From: Polyrhizophydium stewartii
Taxonomy: Eukaryota > Chytridiomycota > Chytridiomycetes > Rhizophydiales
NCBI GenBank assembly: GCA_027604665.1
Contig: JADGIZ010000310.1
Location: 1-16,287, forward strand
Length of the DNA: 16,287 bases
Reading direction: 5' to 3'
Shown here: positions 8,861-16,287 of the stretch, in pieces
How positions within the stretch are numbered: the stretch's first letter is position 1
How the letters are laid out: each line of letters begins with the position of its first letter
Notes under the pieces: generated by a model
Database searches by the model: none
What the model was told of the DNA's origin: nothing
What the model saw: only the letters and a program-made list of their open reading frames with translations
Made by a program: the position numbers and the translations under genes

Positions 8861-9605
8861 TCAAGCCGGCACGACCTTTCCGGTCTCGCTGGTCCGCGCG
8901 GGCTCCCAGGTCAGGAGCAGGTGCTCCGTGACGCCCCAGATCGTCAGCGCCTGCGAGACCCAGAGCACGGCGGAGCGCACTGCGCTTGCTGTGAGCGTGC
9001 TGCACGAAAACGCCGTGATGCCTGCAGCGCAGGCACCCTGAGCCATGGCGAGCGTGAACTCAAACATGAAGCACATGGCGATGCCGAGGACGACGGTCGT
9101 GATGAGGTGCTGCCGGGCACAGAGTCCATATGGCCGCACGTACGCAAGGGATGGTCGGTGATTCGGCCGTGTTGTGCGGGGTGAGCGTCTCGGGCACGAT
9201 CGAGGATCTGTCGGGGCGCACGATTCTCACCGCCCAGAGCAGCGAGGTGTGATGCCGGCCGCTGAACAACACCCAAAAGTCGACGACGGTCGGCGCGGTC
9301 GCAGCGAGCTGCAGCGCGGCAATCCAGACACCCGAGAACGTGTCGTAGACGCCGGGCTGGGTCGATGCGTGGTGGGCAATGACGCCGACGCACACGGCCT
9401 GCGCGTCTCAGTCGCAACGCCGGATCAGCGTCTCACAGTGCGAGCGTGTTTGCCGGGCGATGCGGGCTTTGGACGGCGCAGAGCCGCATCGCTGGGCTGC
9501 GGCGGTACGCCCAAGACCAGCATACTGCGCCGATAGGCGACCCTTGCGCACCAGCTGAAGCAGCATGGACCCGCGCATGCCCTTGGAGACGAGATCTGGG
9601 TCCAT
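8861..9605 (-). CDS. Small four-helix membrane protein, three exons, function unknown
   Basis: Rebuilt exons: 9605-9552, 9398-9231, 9109-8861 (471 nt, 156 aa). Introns are 153 and 121 nt, both phase 0, with donors GTGCGC and GTGAGA and CAG acceptors. Joining fuses hydrophobic pieces into continuous helices. LLQLAVCVGVIAHHAS crosses intron 1 and SLLWAHLITTVVLGIAM crosses intron 2, which supports the splicing. Approximate helices are 14-29, 38-62, 72-93 and 95-130 (possibly two). It begins MDPDLVSKGMRGSM and ends TSETGKVVPA. I recognise no family; the pattern of short loops suggests a four- to five-span protein of an endomembrane or mitochondrial membrane. No single unspliced frame covers it, so it is easily missed. 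Its promoter lies in the 319-bp gap upstream, and it is convergent with the kinase gene. Confidence 0.65.
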
Positions 9606-9924
9606 CTCGCGTCGAGTCGCTTGTTGGCTCAAGAGATGGAAAGTGAAGGTTTATGGTGCAGAATGGAGCTCGAGAAGGCGGCCTGGATGACCCTCAGGCG
9701 CTCACCCCGGCGTTCGCCTGCCGATGCGCGATATCATGCAAAACCTCGACTCTCGCAGTCGATGCTGCTCGACTTGCCCCGAGCAGCGTATCTGGACTGC
9801 ACTTCTCCGTGTCTGGGCAACAAGCCACGATATATCAAGTTTAACATGTTCATTGAATGATCGAGTGTCCCGGATCGCGCAGATTCGGTGCATACGCGGC
9901 TCTGTGCGCCAGAGCACAATGGTT
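9606..9924. other. 319-bp intergenic region
   Basis: Lies between the sirtuin stop (9925, minus) and the ATG of the small membrane protein (9605, minus), so it should hold the sirtuin 3' UTR and the next gene's promoter. An AT-rich patch around 9826-9860 (GATATATC, TTTAACATGTTCATTGAATG) is the only compositional feature. The frames crossing it show no conserved protein. Confidence 0.5.
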
Positions 9925-11472
9925 TCACAACTTGACCCGGCCCATCTCGTCGGCGAGCGCATCAGCCGCATCTTCCAGCTTTGATGCGTCGTCGGTCTTG
10001 ACAGCGGCCGTCTCAGCTGGCTGGGTTGCGCTGTGCGGCGGTGGGATCGCAATGCCCAGTTCGCGCGCCAGCGCCTCAACGCCGGCGTCGCACGTGCCAA
10101 GGAACAAGGCGTCGCGCCGGTACTTTTGCGTGTCGCCGACAAAGTCGAAGCCGCGGGTCTTTTGCCCCGACACGCCGCACTCCTCGAGGTTGATGAGCAG
10201 TCGCGGCACAGTCGGCCCGACAAAGTTGATGAGGTTGCAAAACGGCTGCACCTTGAGCGACGTGCCCATGACCACGAGCGCATCGCAGCGCGAAAAGTCT
10301 CGCGCCGCGCACTGCCCAAACCGCTCCGGCAGTGGCTCGCCAAAGAACACAATGTCTGGCTTCATCAGCCCGCCGCATGGGCACCGAGGCACCTTGTCCT
10401 TGTCCAGCGCAGCTTTGAATGCGTCGAGCGTGAACGTCCGGCCGCAAGGGGAAATGTCCTCTTCCACGACACCGTCGCCGCCGCTGCTCTCATCACCGCC
10501 CTGGCCCTCGTCCTCGGATGCAGTGAACACGCTCATGAGTCCGCTGGTGATGCCGCCAACACAGCGCGCGCCGTGGAACGTGCCGTGCGCCTCGACAAGC
10601 AGCTCGCCGTCGACTCCCGCGATTCGCTCGAGCATGTCAATGTTCTGCGTGTAGTTGCGCAGAAGCATCCCCGCATCCTCGAGGGCTTTGATGAACCGAT
10701 GGCAAGCCGTCGGCTGGAACTGGCCCGGAAACAGCTCGCGAGAAAGCGCATTGAAGGCTTCGGGCTTGCGGCGGAAGTAGGCAATGTCGAAGATCGCCTC
10801 TGGGTACGGTAGTTTGTATCTGCGGCCGCCGTGAGCGAGGTGGCGAACCAGCACATTCCAGGGCAGATCGCAGCGTCAGCCCATGTACTTCCTGGCGAGA
10901 GTCGGGCGAACGAGCCGTCGAGCTGGTAGGCGAGGGATTACGGACACTCACTTTGCGAGGTTGTCGTAGAGCCCTGTGCCCGGCGTGCGGAAGTCGGGGA
11001 TGCCTGCGCTTGTCGAGATGCCCGCCCCCGTCATCACAATAATGTTGCTGCACTTGTTCTTGCGCACAAATGCCGCGAAGCTCTCGAGCGTGCTGTCCGG
11101 CAGGATGTTGAGCTTGGGGTTCGCCTCCTTCTCCTCGAACGGCGTGAGCAGGCGGCGTTCCGTTGGCGGCGGCCGGCCTTCGCGGCTGCCTGACGGGCTG
11201 CTGCGGCTGCTGCCGCCGCCCAGGCTGTTGCGAGGCGACCCTCGCGCGCTCTTGCTCGACGGCGTCTCACCGGCCGGCTCCGACGGCCGCGGCGGCTTGC
11301 TGGGCGTCGTGGCGCCGGGCACTTGGGCTGCAGCGAGCGCCGACGCAGGAGAAGCATCCACCGCCTTATCGGCGCGGGTGTCTGGCTCCGCGCCGGGTGC
11401 GGCGGCGGTGGAGGGCGACGGCGGGACAACCTGCGCCTCGCGGTCGGACATGAAGACTGAGGCGAAACACAT
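9925..11472 (-). CDS. Class I sirtuin, NAD-dependent protein deacylase (Hst2/SIRT2-like)
   Basis: Two exons, 11472-10952 and 10819-9925, joined over a 132-nt intron (GTGAGT...CAG) inside the conserved [19 protein letters not shown]. Encodes 471 aa. Residues 1-~110 are disordered, Pro/Ser/Ala-rich. NAD-binding motifs are [14 protein letters not shown] (~149), TQNID (~231), catalytic His in EAHGTF (H252), [18 protein letters not shown] and LLINLEECG, the usual order for a class I enzyme. Known members remove acetyl groups from histones and cytosolic proteins. The zinc module is odd. Its first two cysteines (C260, C299) are 38 residues apart because of an acidic Gly/Ser insertion, and the second pair is CPC (C320, C322) rather than CxxC. 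Start 11472 has A at -3; Met8 (11451) is an alternative. The C-terminus is short, acidic and Ala-rich. Confidence 0.92.
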
Positions 11473-11550
11473 TTTGGTCACAGCAGCCCCAACACCTGGG
11501 TTGTTGCGCCGCCATCTGGTGCGCGGCAGCCAAGGCTTTAATGGGGCTGC
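11473..11550 (-). promoter_or_regulatory. 78-bp spacer upstream of the sirtuin gene
   Basis: Only 78 bp separate the peroxiredoxin stop (11551) from the sirtuin ATG (11472), both on the minus strand. The sirtuin promoter must therefore lie here or inside the 3' part of the peroxiredoxin gene. No specific element is recognised. Confidence 0.35.
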
Positions 11551-12609
11551 TCAGTTGTCGTTGACAGAGCGGAAGTAGTCCTTGGATTTGACCGGGTCGG
11601 CGACCATGGACTTCTGGCCCTTCTTCCAGCCGGCGGGGCACACCTCCTGCGCACCGGGGATCAGCGTGTGGATGCGCTGTGCAGCGGTTGCGGCGATCGC
11701 AGCCACTGCGAGCACCCACGCCGTGCTCGTCGGCAAACTGCAGGGCCTCGACAAGGCGCAGCGTCTCGTCAACGCTGCGTCCGACAGGCGTGTCGTTGAT
11801 CGTGATCTGGCGCACGATGCCCTTGGGGTCAATGATGAACGTGCCGCGCAGGGCAAGGCCAATGTCCTTTCCAGAGTCGACCAGAACGCCGTACTCGTGG
11901 GCAATGTTCTTGGTGACGTCCGAGACTGTGCCGCGTCGTCCGTCAGCCCACGGCGCTCGCTCCTGGCGTGCTGTCCGGCACGGCCGACACGCAACTCAGC
12001 GGGATGTTCATGTGGCCGAGGCCGCCCTCCTTGCGCGGCATGTTGATCCACGCCAGGTGCGAGTGAACCGAGTCGATCGATGCACCAACGACCTCGGCGT
12101 TGAGCTTGCGGAACTCCTCGATGCGCTCGCTGAAGGCGATGATCTCCGTGGGGCACACAAACGTGACTGGCATCGGTCGCGGCCGACTGCCGTCAGCGAT
12201 CGGATGCTCCGGCAACGCCAATCGGCGCTCGGCGACAGAGGCGGCGGCAGCTCACAGTCGAGCGGGTAGAAGAACAGCACCAGCCACTTTCCGGCAAAGT
12301 CCTGGCTGCTGAGGTTCACAAACTGCTTGTTGACGACGGCGCGTGCGCTCCAGGCAGGGGCGGGATGCTGGCGGGCGTGTGGGTGTGGTGCCTTGGTCAG
12401 CAAGCCCAAGTCGCAGTGCGGCCGAGACCGCCCCCACGCACCTGCACGCGCGCAATGTGGTGCATGGCGGCGGCCGTCGACGAGAAGCCGGCAGTGCGGA
12501 GCAGCGAGGTCGACGGCGCACGGGCGGCCGCGGCCGTGGCGGCGGCGCGGAGCGGGGCGGCGCGGAGCGGGGCGGCGCGGAGCGAGGCGGCAGCGGCGCG
12601 GGCGAACAT
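11551..12609 (-). CDS. Mitochondrial typical 2-Cys peroxiredoxin (Prx1/PRDX3-type), five exons
   Basis: Exons 12609-12442, 12367-12256, 12166-11996, 11925-11720, 11646-11551 (753 nt, 250 aa); introns are 70-89 nt. Thiol peroxidase reducing hydrogen peroxide and organic peroxides, usually recycled by thioredoxin. Residues 1-~50 are Ala/Arg/Ser/Leu-rich without acids ([18 protein letters not shown], then [10 protein letters not shown]), a clear matrix presequence. The core starts [29 protein letters not shown] carries the peroxidatic Cys (C98), split by intron 2, and [10 protein letters not shown] carries the resolving Cys (C222). GGLG (141-144) and the C-terminal YF (243-244) are both present, the pair that makes eukaryotic 2-Cys enzymes prone to hyperoxidation. 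Intron 3 uses an unusual donor, GTTGCG, needed to give MNIPLISDVTK. ATG at 12609 is the first in frame; it is divergent from RPN3. Confidence 0.94.
12541..12585 (+). repeat. 15-bp tandem repeat, three units, in the peroxiredoxin presequence
   Basis: Three consecutive 15-bp units GGCGGCGCGGAGCGG at 12541, 12556 and 12571; the third differs in its last base. Read on the minus strand they encode the repeating LRAAP blocks of the mitochondrial leader. Unit length is a multiple of three, so copy-number change would preserve frame. Confidence 0.85.
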
Positions 12610-12835
12610 GATCACGATCTCGAAGGCAAGCTCGGGGCAGTCGGCCTCCCCGCGTGGCCATCTCGGCGCGTGACAAGCCGCGGGCCGCTCGGGTGCGTCG
12701 TCGCCCTGGTGATGCCGTGAGACCCGGTGCGTGGGGTGATGCCCAACGGCAGATCACGCTTGTGCGGCCTGGCGCGGAAGCTGCAGGCGTTGCGACCCGC
12801 GGGTGTCGGCGGCGTGCCGAGCTTTGCCAAACACC
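12610..12835. promoter_or_regulatory. 226-bp divergent promoter, peroxiredoxin / RPN3
   Basis: Separates the peroxiredoxin ATG (12609, minus) from the RPN3 ATG (12836, plus). GC-rich with no TATA box. A TTTGCCAAA stretch near 12822-12830 sits just upstream of the RPN3 start. Function is inferred from position. Confidence 0.45.
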
Positions 12836-15317
12836 ATGACGGACATGGAAGCAGATCCCGCGCCCGCCGTGCCCGAGCTCACGCCCGAGCAGAAGGCCGC
12901 CGCGGCGCTCGCCACCGCCCTTGCCGGTGCGCGCGCCCCCTCCCACGCTGCGCGCTGCGCAGCACCACACCTCCCCCTCTGCTCCGCCCCGCTGGCGCGC
13001 ACGCTCGGCCGCGGGGCGACCCTCCCCGCGCGCAAGGAGCCAGGGTCTGCAATCTCAATCTCGCGCCGGGCAGCCTCCCTCGCGGCGGTTGCACCAGCCG
13101 GCCGCAGAGCCTGCCCCCGGCCACCTCCGCCGCCTGCACACGCAGCTTCTAGAGTCCCACGCTGACGCTTGCCTCACTGCTGGGCCGCAGACATCAAGTC
13201 GGCCGTCGGCCTCGTCGAACGCGGCGTCTCGTCGCTCGAGTCTCGCTTCGTCACTCGCGCGCTGCGCAGCACGGCGTCCATCCGCCCGCGCCTGACCGCC
13301 GAACTGCTCTCCAAGGCTGTCGCTGCCAATCTCGCCCAGGGTGTGTGTCTTTGGTCGCGACTCTCTGTGCCAGCGCCCGCATCGTCTCGGCGCAGTCGTG
13401 CTGACGCCTCCGGATCTTGTGTCTGCGCCTTGGAACGACCCCGGCGACTCTCTTGCCGCCCAGACCACCCCACCCGCGAGATCCTGCTCAGTTGCCTGGA
13501 GTCGGCAAGTGCTGCTCTGTTATGTGCGGCGCGTCCACGCAGCCTGCTTACGTCTGGAGCCTTTGTGTGCATGCAGATCAGCGGCAAGATGGACGTCGAC
13601 GCCGAGCCCGCCCCCGACGCCTCGGCTGCCGGCCAGAGCATCCCGGCAAAGTCGTCGGTCCCCGAGTCCGGGTTCTTCCTTGGTCTGCTCATCATTGTGT
13701 TCCTGCACGACCAGAAGCAGTATTTGGGCGTGCGTGCGAGCCTGGCGTCGTCCAACCATATGCCCGCCGCATTTTGGACGCTCACGCATGGCTCGACTCT
13801 CCGCTGATGGCGCTGTTCGCTCGACCGCTGCAGGCCACTGCTCTCGCCACGTCGCTCGTCGAGTCGATTCAGGCGCTCAACAGGCGCACGCTGGACCCAA
13901 TTGCCGGCCGCATCTACTTTTACTACGTGCGCTTTTATGAACTGGCCGACCAAGTCTCGGACATCCGCCCGTGCGTTGCTCGAAACTCAACCAACTGACT
14001 CTCCTGCCTGCCGTCCGCGCGTCGTTCTGACACGCCCTATTGTTATGCGTGATACAGGCAGCTGCTTGCGGCCTATCGTAGCGCCGTACTGCGCCACGAC
14101 GACGAGATCCAGGCGACGCTCCTAAACGCGCTGCTCAGGCACTATCTGCAACTCAACCTTATTGACCAGGCTGACCGCCTCGTGTCAAAGGCAACGTTCC
14201 CCGAGACCGTCGGCAACAACCAGGCTGCACGATACACGTACTATCTTGGTGCGCCGCGCCATTCTTTTGTGGCGGCTGCTTGCCACAATCCTCACTCTTT
14301 ATTCTCTCCATGCATCAACTGCCAACAGGACGCATCCGCGCAATCCAGCTGGACTACTCGGCTTCTCACCGCCACCTGCTGCAGGCCACCCGCAAGGCGC
14401 CTCAGACCAATGCGACCGCCGGCTTCCTGCAAACGGTGCGCCGCGCCTTGCCGCGCCAGTGCTGACCCAGATGCCGAGAAAGTCGCTGACTGTTGCCACG
14501 GCCTCGCGGTGCGTAGGCGACCAAGCTGGCTGTGATTGTGCAGCTGCTCATGGGCGAGATTCCCGAGCGCGCGCTGTTCCTCGAGCCCAAGCTGCGCACG
14601 GCGCTCGTGCCGTACCTGCACATCACGCAGGCTGTGCGTGTCGGAGACCTCGCCAAGTTCCAGGAGACGCTTGCCGCTTACGCCGACACCTTCCGGGCCG
14701 ACAAGAACCTGACGCTCATCCTACGTCTGCGCCACAACGTGATCAAGGCGGGCGTGCGCCGCATCTCGCTGGCGTACTCGCGCATCTCGCTGCGCGACAT
14801 CTGCCTCAAGCTGCAGCTCGACAGCGAGGAAGACGCCGAGTACATTGTTGCCAAGGCCATCCGCGACGGCGTCATTGACGCCACCATCGACCACGAAAAG
14901 GGATTCATGAAATCCAACGTGCGTGCGCTGTCTGCGGCTGAGTATGATGCATGGATGACGGTGGCAAGTACACCCCATCTGACGGTTGTTTTGCATGTGC
15001 AGGAAAACCCCGACATCTACTCGACAACGGAGCCCCAGTCGGCCTTTCACCAGCGCATCAGTTTCTGCCTCGGTCTCCACAACGAGTCTGTCAAGGCGAG
15101 TTTGTGATCGAGAGCACCGATTTCTGTTGTTGTTGTTGTTGTTGCTGCTGCTGACTGCATCCTGCCATTCGCTCTGCAGGCGCTTCGCTTCCCCAAAAGC
15201 GACGCCAACAAGGACATTGCCACCGCAAACCAGCTGCTTGCCGAAGAACGCAAGCTGGCGCAGGACATTATCCAAGCCGAACTCGATTCGGAGGACGAGG
15301 ACACGGGCGACAACTGA
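12836..15317 (+). CDS. RPN3: 26S proteasome regulatory (lid) subunit Rpn3 / PSMD3, ten exons
   Basis: Exons: 12836-12926, 13191-13340, 13464-13504, 13577-13729, 13834-13970, 14058-14248, 14329-14435, 14517-14918, 15003-15095, 15180-15317 (1503 nt, 500 aa; relatives are ~520-535). It is a structural PCI-domain subunit of the 19S lid. Landmarks match human PSMD3 nearly gap-free: [82 protein letters not shown]. The PCI part (exon 8) has [36 protein letters not shown] and [34 protein letters not shown] and SVKALRFP follow. The C-terminus is acidic ([10 protein letters not shown]). Exon 3 (41 nt) is recovered only by homology. Introns 3 and 9 appear to be GC-AG; intron 1 is long (264 nt). A GT alternative for intron 3 (13501-13581) would change SISGK to DGK. 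Confidence 0.93.
13505..13576 (+). other. Probable GC-AG intron (RPN3 intron 3, 72 nt)
   Basis: Donor GCAAGT follows a Ser codon, and the acceptor is TGCAG. Phase 0 on both sides keeps frame from CLES to ISGKMDVD. No in-frame GT donor of the right phase suits this acceptor. The competing choice is a weak GTCGGC donor at 13501 with the AG at 13580-13581. Confidence 0.55.
15096..15179 (+). other. GC-AG intron (RPN3 intron 9, 84 nt)
   Basis: The conserved SVKALRFP sequence of Rpn3 can only be made by splicing AAG|GCGAGT to CTCTGCAG|GCG. A GT donor three bases into the preceding codons would delete the conserved Val-Lys. This is the standard GC-AG donor consensus. Confidence 0.75.
15125..15153 (+). 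repeat. TGT/CTG trinucleotide microsatellite inside RPN3 intron 9
   Basis: Six TGT units plus TG are followed directly by three CTG units. It lies between the donor and the acceptor and is pyrimidine-poor compared with usual tracts. It is a likely length-polymorphic marker. Confidence 0.85.
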
Positions 15318-15775
15318 GCGGCCTCGTGTTCCCATATGTTCCGCTGAGCATCTCGCCACTTCGTGCGTTTGTGTGGCCACTGCGGCGGCGGCAGTCGTGA
15401 ATGCCTGCTCAGTTGAATGAACAGGCGGTCCTCCATTCTGCTGCATCGGCCTTTTGAGCTCTCGGCAGTGCTGAGCGATGAGCGGATTGATGCTATGACC
15501 CGGAGAGCCGCTGATGGGGTTGGGAGCCTGCAGAACGATGCAACTCGCACAAACACGCACTCCAGCAGCACTCCCTCGAATCGAACATCAGCACACTGCT
15601 TCGACGCCCCATACTTGGTTATCCGTCAGTCCAGCCATAACATGGCGGTGGCTCGGAGAGAGACGAGCCTCGATCCGGAGGCAACATCAGAGAGCAGTGC
15701 TTGGTGCCGAGTGTGTCACGCTGAGAGCGAGCATCCCACCGACCCACGCCGCGAGCGGCTGTCTCAGCCTGCACC
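15318..15775. other. 458-bp intergenic region after RPN3
   Basis: Holds the RPN3 3' UTR and, presumably, the promoter of the right-edge gene. It is less GC-rich than the genes. Reading frames of 100-160 codons cross it, but none shows coherent conserved sequence, and I see no RNA gene or repeat. Confidence 0.5.
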
Positions 15776-16287
15776 ATGGCTTCGTATGCACGGAATATTA
15801 CGCTGCCGCCGATTTCCCGATATCATAATTCCAGATTCGTGCTTTATGGTATCCGAAACACACAATTCGCTGTTCAACATACGCAATCACCACTGAGTAG
15901 ACGAGGTGTTTACTCAGGCTGCCCTTCTCGTGCGGGATGTCGAAACCCGCATCACAGGCAAGACGCAGCGCAAGGCGGCCGAGCGAGCTCGGCGTGCCGT
16001 GTGGCGATGTTTGTCCACGATACATGCGGCGGCGAGCTTGGCATCCAAGACAGCCGCTGGCAGGATCTCGGTCACATCGACCCCTGCGATCGATTTCGCA
16101 GTCGCCGAGCTCGGTGTAGCCGACCGCACTGACGCAAAGATAGCCACGGCACGGGTCGCCATGGAGCGTGTCACGGTTGCCGAGATCGCCGCGGACGTCG
16201 AGCAGCAGACGCGGCGTGCGTGCGTCTCTCGCTTGGCGCAGTTGCTCGACGCTGATGCGCTCGTGCGGCTCAAGCAGGCTGAGATCA
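15776..16287 (+). CDS. 5' part of an unrecognised helical protein, running off the right edge (partial)
   Basis: Exon 1 is 15776-15848, with start context GCACCATGG. Next comes a 52-nt candidate intron, GTATCC...GAGTAG (15849-15900), phase 1. Exon 2 runs from 15901 open to the window end (128 whole codons, no stop). The joined start is MASYARNITLPPISRYHNSR followed by FVLYDEVFTQAALLVRDVE. The rest is rich in Ala, Arg, Glu, Asp and Val with helical spacing (KTQRKAAERARRAV, DAKIATARVAMERVTVAEI, QLLDADALVRLKQAEI), suggesting long helices or coiled coil. No family recognised. A further intron inside 15992-16101 (a GT after WRC context, CAG at 16099-16101) cannot be excluded. The opposite strand carries a 119-codon frame of Ser/Ala/Thr/Arg-rich sequence, which I judge a shadow. 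Confidence 0.5.

Noticed and set aside
12822..12830. TTTGCCAAA upstream of RPN3, partly matching the proteasome element TTTGCCACC (Rpn4 site)
   Set aside because: Only seven of nine bases match, it lies within 15 bp of the ATG, and Rpn4-type control is best known from ascomycete yeasts, so I do not claim it.
12927..13190. Possible extra exon in the long first intron of RPN3
   Set aside because: The join [15 protein letters not shown] already matches the family without a gap, and the intron frames show no conserved sequence.
15417..15896. Frame containing CRVCHAESE, reminiscent of the start of a RING-CH zinc finger
   Set aside because: The further Cys/His ligands of a RING-CH domain do not follow, and the surrounding sequence is incoherent; treated as chance in an intergenic region.
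15914..16273. 119-codon minus-strand frame at the right edge
   Set aside because: Ser/Ala/Thr/Arg-rich low-complexity product; the plus frame has better composition, a good start and a matching intron.

Overview
The window looks like nuclear DNA from a GC-rich, gene-dense fungus. The cysteine synthase is of the fungal type, there is a HeH/MSC inner nuclear membrane protein of the Src1/Heh family, and nearly every gene is cut by short spliceosomal introns (about 50-260 nt). A cytoplasmic TKL-type kinase with leucine-rich repeats makes an early-diverging zoosporic fungus (chytrid-like) my best guess. That is inference, not proof. I see no transposon, CRISPR array, tRNA or rRNA.

Layout, left to right: (1) minus strand, 5' end of an acyl-CoA dehydrogenase (isobutyryl-CoA dehydrogenase-like) with a mitochondrial leader, running off the left edge; (2) minus, four-exon cysteine synthase; (3) plus, single-exon HeH/Man1-Src1 nuclear envelope protein, divergent from (2) across 66 bp; (4) minus, single-exon seven-helix membrane protein; (5) plus, seven-exon kinase with an N-terminal MLKL-like helical bundle and C-terminal leucine-rich repeats, divergent from (4) across 137 bp; (6) minus, three-exon small membrane protein; (7) minus, two-exon class I sirtuin (Hst2/SIRT2-like); (8) minus, five-exon mitochondrial 2-Cys peroxiredoxin; (9) plus, ten-exon 26S proteasome lid subunit Rpn3; (10) plus, 5' end of an unrecognised helical protein running off the right edge.

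Exon joins were rebuilt by hand from splice signals, reading frame and family conservation. Every join keeps frame, and the joined proteins match family lengths. Housekeeping themes are sulfur amino-acid synthesis, branched-chain acyl-CoA oxidation, redox defence, NAD-dependent deacetylation, nuclear envelope structure and protein turnover. These genes do not form one pathway; they look like a compact ordinary chromosome segment.

The most notable item is the helical bundle-kinase-LRR protein. It resembles the architecture of regulated-necrosis and immune-type kinases, and its LRR exons are exact multiples of the repeat unit. Other points worth checking are two GC-AG introns in RPN3, an acidic insertion or unspliced intron in the sirtuin zinc module, and a 66-bp shared promoter carrying two palindromic elements.
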